From NCBI RefSeq assembly GCF_013466985.1, contig NZ_CP059164.1, forward strand, positions 1,187,001 through 1,251,000: DNA of 64,000 nt, given 5' to 3'. The notes below the pieces were generated by a model. It was not told where the DNA came from, made no database searches, and was given only the letters and a program-made list of their open reading frames with translations. Shown here piece after piece: positions 18,398 through 27,006 of the stretch; the first letter of the stretch is position 1; each line of letters begins with the position of its first letter. The translations under genes were made by a program, and so were the position numbers. This DNA is from Nocardioides ungokensis. GTDB taxonomy: Bacteria; Actinomycetota; Actinomycetes; Propionibacteriales; Nocardioidaceae.

Positions 18398-19138
18398 ATG
18401 GGACAGATCATCGAGATCCAGACCGCCGACGGCCCCGCGGAGGCCTACCTGACCCGCCCCGGGGACGGTGCCGAGCACCCGGGTGTGCTGTTCTACATCG
18501 ACGCGATCGGCTTGCGCCCGCGCATCGAGGAGATGGCGGACCGCATCGCCTCGTGGGGCTACGTCGTCCTCGCGCCGAACGTCTTCCACCGTGACGGCCG
18601 CGCCGCCGACCTCGCGCCGACCGAGGACCTGACGGTGCCGGGCAACCGCGAGAAGTTCTTCGCCGGCGGCGTGGCGGACCGTGTCGCGGCGCTCACCCCG
18701 GAGAGGTCCGACGCGGACGCCCGTCGCTGGGTCTCCGCCCTCCTCGAGCACGCACGGAGCCCGATCGGGGTCACCGGCTACTGCATGGGTGCCCGCCTCG
18801 CGACCCGGGCCGCCGGGCTGTTCCCCGACCTCGTCGCAGCCGTGGGCGGGTTCCACGGGGGAGGCCTCGTCACCGACGACCCCTCGAGCCCGCACCTGGG
18901 TCTCGCCGGCGCCCGTGCGGAGTTCGTCTACGGGCACGCGGACGGCGATCGCTCCATGCCCCCGGAGGCGATCGCGGCGCTCGGCGACGCGCTGGTGAGT
19001 GCCGGGCTCGCCCACACCAACGAGGTCTACGCCGGCGCCCGGCACGGCTACACCATGTCCGACACCTCGGTGTACGACGAGGCCGCGACGGAGCGGCACT
19101 TCGCGGCCCTCCGCGACCTGTTCGCGCGCACGCTGTGA
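18398..19138 (+). CDS. dienelactone hydrolase family protein
   Basis: A 246-residue alpha/beta hydrolase of the dienelactone hydrolase family. The nucleophile is Cys in the elbow GVTGYCMGARLATRAA, which replaces the usual Ser, and the catalytic His lies in GARHGYTMSDTSVYDE near the end; an acidic member is expected in GHADGD. These enzymes open lactones or cleave activated esters. There is no signal peptide. It is divergent from the phosphatase gene and has no pathway neighbours, so the substrate is open. Confidence 0.9.
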   Translation: MGQIIEIQTADGPAEAYLTRPGDGAEHPGVLFYIDAIGLRPRIEEMADRIASWGYVVLAPNVFHRDGRAADLAPTEDLTVPGNREKFFAGGVADRVAALTPERSDADARRWVSALLEHARSPIGVTGYCMGARLATRAAGLFPDLVAAVGGFHGGGLVTDDPSSPHLGLAGARAEFVYGHADGDRSMPPEAIAALGDALVSAGLAHTNEVYAGARHGYTMSDTSVYDEAATERHFAALRDLFARTL

Positions 19139-19311
19139 CGATCCTGCGATCTCGGGGCATGACCCGGATCGCCGCGGGTACCGGACTGCCACGGGCCCGG
19201 AACGGAGTCGTCCCCAGCGAGACGGCATCGCCTCCTGGCCCGGCCAACGTCTGCCCGTGCGTATAGTCGCAACGTGCTTCTCACTGCAGTGTCGTCGACC
19301 GACGGGGTCTC

Positions 19312-19992
19312 GTGACGAGCCGGGACGCCGAGGACTTCGCCTCGATGGCGCTGTCCCTGCACGACGAGCCGACCCTCGACGAGACGGTCGACCGGGTGCT
19401 GGAGTACGCCATGAAGGCGGTCGTCTGCGCGTACGCCGGCGTCATCTTCGTTCACAAGCGCAGCCAGGTGGAGACGGTCGCCGCGACGGACCCGATCGTC
19501 GCCGAGCTGGACCTCGTCCAGCTCGAGTTCGGCGAGGGACCCGATCTCGACGTGCTCTCGAGCCCCGCCCACAGCGTCCTCGTCGAGGACACCCGCACCG
19601 ATGAGCGCTGGCCCAAGTGGGCGGAGGCCGTGGCGGCCAACGGGGTGCGCAGCATGCTCGGCATCCGGCTGTACACCAGCTCGACGACCATCGGGAGCCT
19701 GAACCTGTACGACACGCGGCCGGGACACTTCAGCGAGGAGGACCGCGACGTGGCGCACATCTTCGCCCGGCACGCCGCGGTCGCCCTGTCCTCGGCCCGG
19801 GTCAACGACAACCTGTGGCGTGCCATCGACGCACGCCGCCTGATCGGGCAGGCACAGGGGATCTTGATGGAGCGCTTCGCGATCGACGCCGACCAGGCCT
19901 TCGCGGTGATGCGCCGCTACTCCCAGGACCGCAACCTCAAGCTGCACGTGGTGGCCGAGCGGCTCATCGCCACGCGGAGACTCCCCGAGTGA
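19312..19992 (+). CDS. GAF-ANTAR transcription antiterminator-type regulator
   Basis: A 226-residue protein with an N-terminal GAF sensor (about 15-160) and a C-terminal ANTAR domain (about 170-222: RRLIGQAQGILMERFAIDAD, then AFAVMRRYSQDRN). ANTAR domains bind paired RNA hairpins and prevent transcription termination. GTG 19312 was chosen as the start of the GAF-containing frame; a TATAGT hexamer lies about 45 nt upstream. The stop overlaps the next ANTAR gene as GTGA, so the two regulators are co-expressed. The sensed ligand is unknown. Confidence 0.88.
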   Translation: MTSRDAEDFASMALSLHDEPTLDETVDRVLEYAMKAVVCAYAGVIFVHKRSQVETVAATDPIVAELDLVQLEFGEGPDLDVLSSPAHSVLVEDTRTDERWPKWAEAVAANGVRSMLGIRLYTSSTTIGSLNLYDTRPGHFSEEDRDVAHIFARHAAVALSSARVNDNLWRAIDARRLIGQAQGILMERFAIDADQAFAVMRRYSQDRNLKLHVVAERLIATRRLPE

Positions 19993-20726
19993 GCGACCGC
20001 AGCCGCATGCTCGCCGGCGGCGACGCGTTCCGGGCGCTGACCTCGCCCGCGGTGCTCCTCGACAGCGACTACGTGATCCGCGCCGCCAACCCGGCGTACC
20101 TCCGGGTGACCGAGCGCTCGGAGGACCAGCTCGTCTCGGTCAACCTGTTCGAGGCGTTCCCCGACAACCCCGAGGTCAACGGCCAGCCCGTGCTGGCGGC
20201 CTGCTTCGAGCGTGTCCTGCGCACCCGTCGGCCCGACCACCTCGGCGTCCAGCGGTACGACGTGCTCGACCAGGGGGAGCCACCGGTCTACCTGCCCCGC
20301 CACTGGATGGCCGTCGGTTCCCCCGTCCACGACGGCGACGACGTCGTCGGCATCCTGCTGCGCGTCGACGACGTGACGGGCCTGCGCCCCGCGGCGCTGC
20401 GGGCGCTCGAGGCGCAACGGGACGCAGCAGCCCCCTCGGCGGGCGGCGAGGACGCGACGGGCGACGAGGTCGTCGCCTCCCTCCTGATCGCTGCCCGTGA
20501 CCTCGAGGCGATGGCCGAGGAGATCGACCAGCTGCGCGAGGCCCTGACCTCGCGGGCGACCATCGACCAGGCCAAGGGCATCCTGATGGCCCAGCGCGGG
20601 TGCAGTGCCGACGAGGCGTTCCAGTCGTTGCGGAAGATGTCGAACGACGCCAACGTGCGGCTCGCGGAGGTGGCCGGTGCGGTGATCTACCGCGTCCAGG
20701 GCGGCGGTATCCCCCAGAGGTCCTGA
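19989..20726 (+). CDS. PAS-ANTAR regulator
   Basis: A 245-residue protein. Residues about 10-125 form a PAS domain (AVLLDSDYVIRAANPAYLRV, then GILLRVDDVTGLRP), a short helical linker follows, and an ANTAR domain ends the protein (about 185-240: SRATIDQAKGILMAQRGCSA, DEAFQSLRKMSNDANVRL). It should bind RNA as the upstream GAF-ANTAR protein does, under a different sensory input. GTG 19989 overlaps the upstream stop, and ATG 20007 is an alternative start. Confidence 0.88.
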   Translation: MSDRSRMLAGGDAFRALTSPAVLLDSDYVIRAANPAYLRVTERSEDQLVSVNLFEAFPDNPEVNGQPVLAACFERVLRTRRPDHLGVQRYDVLDQGEPPVYLPRHWMAVGSPVHDGDDVVGILLRVDDVTGLRPAALRALEAQRDAAAPSAGGEDATGDEVVASLLIAARDLEAMAEEIDQLREALTSRATIDQAKGILMAQRGCSADEAFQSLRKMSNDANVRLAEVAGAVIYRVQGGGIPQRS

Positions 20727-20745
20727 AGAATCCCGGGAATCGCAG

Positions 20746-20769
20746 GGTTAGGCGCGCGCCGGCTGGGTA
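20746..20769 (+). promoter_or_regulatory. SigF/SigB-type promoter upstream of sigF
   Basis: GGTT (20746-20749), a 15-nt spacer and GGGTA (20765-20769) match the general-stress consensus GTTT-N15-GGGTA with the normal spacing. It would start a transcript about 130 nt upstream of the sigma factor gene, implying positive autoregulation. Confidence 0.6.
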
Positions 20770-20909
20770 CAACGAGGTGGTCCCGATGTCGTGGGGGGCT
20801 GCGCTCCCTCACCCCGGCGGGTGTTGTGGGGCCGTCAGCGGCGTGCCACGATCGGGGCAGTGGTCGAGCCAACGTGCCACGTCAGACACTCCAATGGAGG
20901 TGTTGCCTG

Positions 20910-21752
20910 ATGGTGCACGTCGCGACTTCGACCGACACGAGTGGCCCAGCCGGGGTCACGGAGCCCTCGGCAACCACGACCTCCAGCGCCCGCAACACCC
21001 GGCGCAGCGAGACCGCCCGACTTCTCGACGAGGCGTTCCGGGCCGACTCGCCGGAGGAGCGCTCGGCGCTGCTCGACGAGGTCATCCGGATCAACATGCA
21101 GGTCGCCGGCGAGATCGCTCGCCGCTACCACGGCAGGGGGATCGCCGGTGACGACCTGGACCAGGTGGCCAACCTGGGCCTGGTGAAGGCCGCGCAGGGG
21201 TTCGACCCCTCCCACGGGACCGACTTCCTGAGTTTCGCGGTGCCCACCATTCGCGGCGAGATCCGACGCTACTTCCGCGACTTCGGGTGGACCATCCGGC
21301 CGCCGCGGTCGGTGCAGGAGCTCCAGACCAAGATCACCGCGGCCGAGGGCGAGCTCTACCAGAAGCTGGGCCGCTCGCCCCGCCCCAGCGAGGTCGCCGA
21401 GCACCTCGGCGTGGACCTGGAGCTGGTCCTCGACTCCCTGGCCGCCAACGGATGCTTCGCGCCGGTGTCGCTGGACACGCCCGTCGCCGAGGGCGAGAGC
21501 GGTCCCGGCGACCGGCTCGGCGGCATGGACCCCGCGTTCGCGAGCGCCGAGGCACGGGTGGCGCTCAAGAGCGTGATGCGCGGGCTCACCCGCCGGGAGC
21601 GCCGGATCCTGGAGATGCGGTTCTTCGGCGGCTGCACGCAGGCCGAGATCGGCGCCGAGGTCGGGGTGACCCAGATGCAGGTCTCGCGCCTGCTGACCCG
21701 GCTGCTCGAGCGCCTGCGCAAGCGCCTCGAGGAGCAGGTGCCCGCCGCCTGA
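20910..21752 (+). CDS. sigF: SigF/SigB-family RNA polymerase sigma factor
   Basis: A 280-residue group 3 sigma factor. Region 2 covers about 65-135 (DLDQVANLGLVKAAQGFDPS, then TIRGEIRRYFRDFGWTIRPP), region 3 about 140-195 (PSEVAEHLGV), and region 4 ends the protein (ILEMRFFGGCTQAEIGAEVG, then VSRLLTRLLERL). ATG 20910 is set by GGAGGTG 8 nt upstream. Members control general stress, stationary-phase or developmental genes. They are normally held by an RsbW-type anti-sigma kinase, but none is adjacent here, which is unusual. It converges on the enoyl-CoA hydratase gene. Confidence 0.92.
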   Translation: MVHVATSTDTSGPAGVTEPSATTTSSARNTRRSETARLLDEAFRADSPEERSALLDEVIRINMQVAGEIARRYHGRGIAGDDLDQVANLGLVKAAQGFDPSHGTDFLSFAVPTIRGEIRRYFRDFGWTIRPPRSVQELQTKITAAEGELYQKLGRSPRPSEVAEHLGVDLELVLDSLAANGCFAPVSLDTPVAEGESGPGDRLGGMDPAFASAEARVALKSVMRGLTRRERRILEMRFFGGCTQAEIGAEVGVTQMQVSRLLTRLLERLRKRLEEQVPAA

Positions 21753-21771
21753 CCGGCGGCGGGTGGATTCC

Positions 21772-22638
21772 TCACCAGATCGTGGGCAACTCGGAGGCGC
21801 GCCCGGAGAAGTCGGGCCTCCTCTTCTCGAGGAACGCCGACACGCCTTCCTTGCCGTCGCCGATCGAGGTGTAGTACATCGCCAGCGAGTCCGACAGGTG
21901 CGCCTCCAGCGGGTCGGCCACGGCGGAGTTCCGGTAGAGCAGCCGCTTGGCCAGCCCGAGGGCGACGGGGGAGCGGTCCACGACGAACGAGCGGGCCAGG
22001 GCGTACGCCGCCGGCAGCAAGTCGTCGGGCTCGTGCACCGAGCGCACCAGGCGCCCGGTGAGGGCGGCCTCCGCGTCCAGGATCTCCGCGGAGTAGACCC
22101 ACTCCAGCGCCTGCTGGATCCCGACGATGCGCGGCAGGAACCAGCTCGACGCGGCCTCCGGGACGATGCCGAGCCGCCCGAAGACGAAGCCGACCCGTGC
22201 GCGCGTCGAGGCCAGCCGCAGGTCCATGGCCAGCGTCATGGTGGCCCCGATCCCGACGGCCGGGCCGTTGATGGCGGCGATCACGGGCTTGGGCAGTGCG
22301 TGGATCGCCAGCGTCACCCGACCGCCGGTGTCCCGCACACCGTCCTGGTAGGGCGGCTCGGTGAGGTGCGCCCGCAGCTCCTCGGGGGTCGGGCGCACCG
22401 ACTCGTCCAGCCCGAACACGTTGCCCTCGGCCGAGAGGTCCATGCCCGCGCAGAACGCGCGCCCCGCCCCGGTCACCACCACGGCCCGCACGGCGTCGTC
22501 GCGCGCATCGGTGAGGAAGCACCGCTCGAGCTCGCGCGCCATCGTCAGGTCGAACGCGTTGAGCGCGTCGGGCCGGTCCAGCGTGAGCGTGGCGACGCCG
22601 TCCGGGTCGACCGACCAGCGGATGGTCGTGTAGGTCAT
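21772..22638 (-). CDS. enoyl-CoA hydratase/isomerase family protein
   Basis: A 288-residue crotonase-fold enzyme. The oxyanion-hole segments are AVVVTGAGRAFCAGMDLSAE and AAINGPAVGIGATMTLAMD; the catalytic Glu position is expected in LGIVPEAASSWFLPRIVG, which has Glu. It would hydrate or isomerise enoyl-CoA esters in fatty-acid breakdown, complementing the acyl-CoA dehydrogenases nearby. ATG 22638 overlaps the LCP gene stop as ATGA, so it is co-translated with that unrelated envelope enzyme. Confidence 0.9.
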   Translation of the reverse strand: MTYTTIRWSVDPDGVATLTLDRPDALNAFDLTMARELERCFLTDARDDAVRAVVVTGAGRAFCAGMDLSAEGNVFGLDESVRPTPEELRAHLTEPPYQDGVRDTGGRVTLAIHALPKPVIAAINGPAVGIGATMTLAMDLRLASTRARVGFVFGRLGIVPEAASSWFLPRIVGIQQALEWVYSAEILDAEAALTGRLVRSVHEPDDLLPAAYALARSFVVDRSPVALGLAKRLLYRNSAVADPLEAHLSDSLAMYYTSIGDGKEGVSAFLEKRRPDFSGRASELPTIW

Positions 22639-23867
22639 CCGCCCGTCACGCTCTTCGGCAGGCCGCTCGGCGTGCACAGGCTCTTCGGGATCTCGTCGGT
22701 CTTGTCCTGCTTGATGTAGTCGAACATCTGCTTCGACCGCTGCGGGTCCCAGTGCACCGCCAGGTCGGAGATCGGGACCCCACAGGTGAGGCCGCTGTCG
22801 CCGTTCACGTGGGTCATCGCCGATGCCCACATGGCCGCACGCACCGGGCTCGCGCCCTCGCCGAACGCGAACGAGTCCGGCATCGCCATCACGACCTTCC
22901 AGTACCGGACCGGGTTGATGAACGTCCACGGCGACATCACCTCGTGCCCGACCGCGGAGACGACCTCGCGCTGGTGCTTGGCGCGGTCGAGGTCGCCGAG
23001 GTTCGACGTGTGCCGCGACCGGGCGTACGCGAGGGCCGTCGGGCCGTCGGCCTGCTGGCAGCCCTTCTTGACGTCGAGGCCCGCCAGCGGGTCCTTCATG
23101 TCGGTGGTCGGGCAGATCTGGACCCCGCCGACGGCGTCCACGATGTCCACGACACCGCCGAGGCCGATCTCGACGTAGTCGTCGATCTTGATGCCGGTGT
23201 TCTGCTCGATGGTCTTCGTGAGCAGCTGGGCGCCGCCGTCCTCACCGCCGTCGGCGTACCCGTACGCGTAGGCCGCGTTGATCTTGGTGTTGCCGTGACC
23301 CGGGATGTCGACCAGCGAGTCACGCGGGATCGACATCAGCAGGTTCGGGCCGCTGCCGGTGTGCATCAGCATGATCGTGTCCGTGCGCTGGCCCGACGCG
23401 TTGCCGGTGTGGAGCGCCTTGCGCTCCGCGGGCGAGAGGTTCGCGCGCGAGTCGCTGCCGACCATCAGGTAGGTCGTGCCGGGTTGGTCGGCGGGCCGGG
23501 CGCCGCTCGGCTCGTACGCGACCTTGTCGACCTTCGACCAGGCGAAGAAGGGCACGGCGACGAGCCAGACGATCCACAGCAGGAGCAGGATCAGCAGCCA
23601 GCGGGCGCGGAACCGGGGCCGTCGCGACGGTCGCGAGGGGCCTTTGGCGGGCGCCGGTGCCCGCGGTGGCGAGGCCGGGGGCCGCGGGGGCTGTCCCGGG
23701 CGCGGGACCGTGGACATGACGCGGGTCTCGTCGGGGCGCGGCTGGCGGGGCACGGCGCGGGTGGCGTCGGCGTCGTCCGGCGGCGGGGTTCCCTTGCCGC
23801 CGTAGAGCCAGTTGTAGCCGGGACTGCCGTCGTCGGGGCCACCCTTGCCGCGGGGTCGTTCAGCCAT
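22635..23867 (-). CDS. LytR-CpsA-Psr (LCP) family glycopolymer ligase
   Basis: A 410-residue membrane enzyme. About 85 residues of Pro-rich, charged cytoplasmic sequence precede a single transmembrane helix (about 90-112, LLILLLLWIVWLVAVPFFAW). The extracytoplasmic LCP domain has MVGSDSRANLSPAE, TDTIMLMH, LMSIPRDSLVDIPG and ALAYARSRHTSNLGDLDRAK with the conserved Arg/Asp residues. It would move a lipid-linked polysaccharide onto peptidoglycan. ATG 23867 follows TACCGT by 7 nt. A second LCP protein is at 28020. Confidence 0.92.
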   Translation of the reverse strand: MAERPRGKGGPDDGSPGYNWLYGGKGTPPPDDADATRAVPRQPRPDETRVMSTVPRPGQPPRPPASPPRAPAPAKGPSRPSRRPRFRARWLLILLLLWIVWLVAVPFFAWSKVDKVAYEPSGARPADQPGTTYLMVGSDSRANLSPAERKALHTGNASGQRTDTIMLMHTGSGPNLLMSIPRDSLVDIPGHGNTKINAAYAYGYADGGEDGGAQLLTKTIEQNTGIKIDDYVEIGLGGVVDIVDAVGGVQICPTTDMKDPLAGLDVKKGCQQADGPTALAYARSRHTSNLGDLDRAKHQREVVSAVGHEVMSPWTFINPVRYWKVVMAMPDSFAFGEGASPVRAAMWASAMTHVNGDSGLTCGVPISDLAVHWDPQRSKQMFDYIKQDKTDEIPKSLCTPSGLPKSVTGG

Positions 23868-23880
23868 GCGGAGGACGGTA
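23868..23880 (-). promoter_or_regulatory. leaderless promoter of the LCP/enoyl-CoA hydratase operon
   Basis: Minus-strand TACCGT (23875-23880) is followed by 7 nt and the ATG at 23867. Confidence 0.55.
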
Positions 23881-23912
23881 CCGTGCGCCTCCGAGTCCGG
23901 CTGTCACGCGGC

Positions 23913-25294
23913 TCACGCTGCGCGAGCGAGCAGCTCTGCGAGGGAGTCGGCGATGCCGGTCGCCAGCACGTCCAGGTCGGCTGTCGTCTCGAAGTCGCCG
24001 GTGATGCCGAAGGTGAGGACGTCGCGGTAGGAGAACATCGCGACCCCGATCCGCACCCGGTTGGCGATCGGCACGTAGGGCAGCAGCTCGACGAGCTCGC
24101 GCCCCAGGCCGTAGAGCGGCTGCCGGGGCCCGGGCACGTTGGTCGTGACGGTGGTGATCGCGTGCTGCGGCAGTCGCCACCCCAGACGCAGGCCCCAGGC
24201 CACCGACGGGAACGGCCCGAGCTCGGCCACGGTCGTGATCTCCTCGCCGGCCTCCGGCTCGTGCCGGCCCCGCAGCTCCCGGATCCGTCGCTGGATGCAC
24301 GCCAGGCGCTCGACCGGGTCGGCGACGTCGACGGGGAGGAAGGGCAGCATCAGGGTCACGCGGTTGTCCGGGATCGACTCCTCGCCCGGCTTGCGGGTCG
24401 AGACCGGCACCAGCGAGCGCGGGCGTGGGCGTCGGTCGGCTCCCCGCGGGCCAGCAGCAGGCGGCGGAACCCGCCCGTGACGGCGGCCAGCGCCACGTCG
24501 TTGATGGTGGCGCCGTACGCCGTACGCACCGCGCGCAGGTCCTCGAAGGGCACCGTGGTCCACGTGTAGCGACGACCGCCCTCCAGCGGGCCCGCGAGCG
24601 AGGTGCCGTGCACCGGTCGCAGCGCCGACGACAGCGTCAGCAGGCCGGCGGCGTTGCGGGTCGTCGTCCGGACCAGCCGCAGGGGTCTGCGCGCGGCGCG
24701 GGCCAGCGCGCCGGTGAGGTGCAGGGGAGAGGAGGCCAGCTCGCGCAGCGCCTCGACGGTGTAGCTGGCCATCGGCTCCTCGGGCTCGGGCTGCCACGTG
24801 TCGGGGACGGCGGGACGCTGCGTCGGTGATGGGTCGAGCAGGAGCTGGTAGAGGTCGGTGCCGGAGACCCCGTCGACCACGCTGTGGTGGACCTTCGACA
24901 GCAGGGCCCACCGGCCCTCGGGCAGCCCCGTCCAGAACGAGTAGTCCCAGAGCGGGTGGTCCCGGTCCATCCGGGTCGACATCAGCCGGCTCACCAGCTC
25001 CGCGACCTCCTCGCGGCCTCCGGGCGCGGGCACCGCCACCTCGGTCAGGTGGTGGTGGATGTCGAAGTCCGGGTCGTCGACCCAGGCCGGCGCGGCGAGG
25101 CTCAGCGGCACCGGTCGCAGCTTCTGCCGGTAGCGCGGGATCAGTGGCAGCCGCCCCCCGATGGCCTCGACGACCTCGTCGAACGACGGCGCCGGCCCCT
25201 CGAACACCGCCAGCGAGCCGATCGCGAGCGACGCGTTCTCGTCCGCGTCCTCGGCCTCGAGGAAGGCGTCGGCCAGCGGCGTCAGTCGCTCCAC
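23913..25294 (-). CDS. wax ester synthase/diacylglycerol acyltransferase, frameshifted
   Basis: A WS/DGAT enzyme of about 460 residues after one base is restored. The catalytic HHxxxDG motif is present as KVHHSVVDGVSG at about residue 135, and the C-terminal half has TTVTTNVPGPRQPLYG. It transfers acyl groups from acyl-CoA to long-chain alcohols or diacylglycerol, making storage wax esters or triacylglycerol. The frame breaks at about 24421-24423: on the coding strand the run CCC should be CCCC to join HA to PRSLVPVSTRKP. GTG 25294 is the likely start. It is divergent from a second WS/DGAT gene at 25632. Confidence 0.87.
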
Positions 25295-25351
25295 CGCACC
25301 AGCGTCCGCCCACCGTCCGGACGCCGCCCGGGGCGGACGTAACCGCGGGGT

Positions 25352-25365
25352 GGGCCCAAAGGCCC
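25352..25365. promoter_or_regulatory. DosR-like inverted repeat between divergent WS/DGAT units
   Basis: GGGCCCAAAGGCCC has 5-bp arms GGGCC/GGCCC around CAAA and sits in the 137-nt divergent region. Its shape resembles the GGGnC...GnCCC boxes of DosR/DevR hypoxia regulators, which control a WS/DGAT gene (tgs1) in mycobacteria. GC-rich sequence makes chance occurrence plausible. Confidence 0.3.
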
Positions 25366-25431
25366 TGTGGGGTGGACGGCCGCGGGCGGGACGGTGGGCG
25401 TGGGGAGGAATCGACCGTACGAGGAGAGACG

Positions 25432-25620
25432 ATGAGCGACCTGGAGCGCCTGCGGGCGCAGCAGGAGGCCAAGGAGACCGCCACGACCCGGAGCAGCGCC
25501 GACCGTGCGCGGCTGTGGGCCGGCTTGAACAAGTACATGAGTGCCGAGGCCCTGCGTGCGCACCGGGAGGCGCGGGAGGAGCGGCACGAGGACGAGACCC
25601 AGGACCACGCGTCCGGCTAG
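25432..25620 (+). CDS. small charged helical protein next to wax ester synthase
   Basis: A 62-residue protein with no recognised domain. It is almost wholly helix-forming, very hydrophilic and rich in Glu, Arg and Ala (SDLERLRAQQEAKETATT, then ALRAHREAREERHEDETQD), with one aromatic patch RLWAGLNKYM in the middle. GAGGAGA stands before ATG 25432, so it is a convincing gene. It ends 11 nt before the WS/DGAT start, implying an operon. A lipid-droplet-associated or regulatory role is conceivable but unsupported by homology here. Confidence 0.72.
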   Translation: MSDLERLRAQQEAKETATTRSSADRARLWAGLNKYMSAEALRAHREAREERHEDETQDHASG

Positions 25621-25631
25621 ACGGAGGGACC

Positions 25632-27002
25632 GTGCGCAGACCGATCGACCCGGTGGACACCATCTGGCTGAACATGGACCGGGCCAACAACCTGATGGTG
25701 ATCGAGAGCCTGATGACCTGCGCCGACCCCATCGACCGGGAGCGGTTCCTCGAGGTGCTGCGCACCCGTGTGCTCGACCGCTTCCCGGTCTTCTCGCAGC
25801 GGCCGGTGTCGTCCCGCATGCCGCTGGCGATGCCGCACTGGGAGGACGTGCCCGACTTCGACCCCGGCGCCCACGTGCGGCAGTTCACACTTCCCCCGCC
25901 CGGCGGCGACGGCGCGCTGCAGGACCACGTGAACGGCTTCATCAGCACGCCGCTCCCGCGCGACCGCCCGCTGTGGGAGATGCACCTCATCGACGGGTAC
26001 GACGGCGGCTCGGCGCTGTACTCGCGACTCCACCACTCCATGGCTGACGGGATCGCGCTGACCCGCGTGCTGCTGTCGATGACCGACGCCGAGCCGGACG
26101 GCGTACCGGCTGAGGACGACCTGGGGGAGTCCCGCCACGCGGGTCCCCTCGGTGCGGCCGCCCACCTGGTCGGGTCGGCGGCCGGCACGGCCCGCTCCGC
26201 GTTGCTGGACCTGCCGCACGTCCTCTCGCCGTCGTTCGCCGAGGACGCCTTCACGTTGACGCGGCAGACGACGGGCATCGCCACCAAGCTGACCTTCACC
26301 CGCAACCCGGCCACGGCCGTCGCCGGGACCGCCGGGGTGCGCAAGCGGGCGGTCTGGGCGCCCCCGATCCCGCTCCGCGACGTCATCGCCGCCGGCCACC
26401 GGACCGGGACGACCGTCAACGACGTGCTGGTCGCGGCGCTGGCCGGCGCCGTCTCCTCCTACCTCCGCACCCACGACGGGGTCGCCCTGGACGTCCCGAC
26501 GATGGTGCCGGTCAACGTGCGCCCGCTGGACGAGCCGCTGCCCCGCGAGCTGGGCAACCGCTTCGCGCTGGTGCTCTTCTCCCTGCCATCCGGGCTCGAC
26601 ACGCCGTTCGCCCGGCTCGCGGAGACGAAGCGGCGCATGGACGCGATCAAGGACTCCCCGGAGGCGATGCTCACCTTCGGCCTGATCCGGGGGATCGGGC
26701 GCACCGGCAAGGACGTCGAGCGCTACCTGGTGGACTTCTTCGCCAACAAGGCCAGCGGGGTCACCACCAACGTGCCCGGTCCGCAGGGACCGCGCTACCT
26801 CGCCGGGTCGCGGATCACCTCGATGCTGGGGTGGGCGCCGGAGTCGGGCAACCAGACCCTGGGCACCTGCATCTTCACCTACGACGGGCACGTGCACGTG
26901 GGGTTCAAGGTCGACCTCGACACCATCGGGCACCCCGAGGAGCTGCTCGACGCGTTCGGGGCCGAGATCGACGCCCTGCTCCACCTCGCGAAGGCGGGGT
27001 GA
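25632..27002 (+). CDS. wax ester synthase/diacylglycerol acyltransferase
   Basis: An intact 456-residue WS/DGAT. The catalytic motif is seen as SRLHHSMADGIAL (about residue 135), the second half has TVNDVLVAALAGAVSSYLR and the C-terminal NVPGPQGPRYLAGSRI block typical of the family. It makes triacylglycerol or wax ester from acyl-CoA. GTG 25632 follows GGAGGG. It is the middle gene of a unit with a small helical protein upstream and a coiled-coil protein 4 nt downstream. It is clearly divergent in sequence from the other WS/DGAT, so the pair is not a recent duplication. Confidence 0.92.
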   Translation: MRRPIDPVDTIWLNMDRANNLMVIESLMTCADPIDRERFLEVLRTRVLDRFPVFSQRPVSSRMPLAMPHWEDVPDFDPGAHVRQFTLPPPGGDGALQDHVNGFISTPLPRDRPLWEMHLIDGYDGGSALYSRLHHSMADGIALTRVLLSMTDAEPDGVPAEDDLGESRHAGPLGAAAHLVGSAAGTARSALLDLPHVLSPSFAEDAFTLTRQTTGIATKLTFTRNPATAVAGTAGVRKRAVWAPPIPLRDVIAAGHRTGTTVNDVLVAALAGAVSSYLRTHDGVALDVPTMVPVNVRPLDEPLPRELGNRFALVLFSLPSGLDTPFARLAETKRRMDAIKDSPEAMLTFGLIRGIGRTGKDVERYLVDFFANKASGVTTNVPGPQGPRYLAGSRITSMLGWAPESGNQTLGTCIFTYDGHVHVGFKVDLDTIGHPEELLDAFGAEIDALLHLAKAG

Positions 27003-27006
27003 CCGG

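Noticed and set aside
20786..21151. Small leader ORF before sigF beginning at ATG 20786
   Set aside because: It has a modest GAGGTGG upstream but overlaps sigF out of frame for 240 nt with an Arg/Pro-rich translation; it is treated as the 5' untranslated leader.
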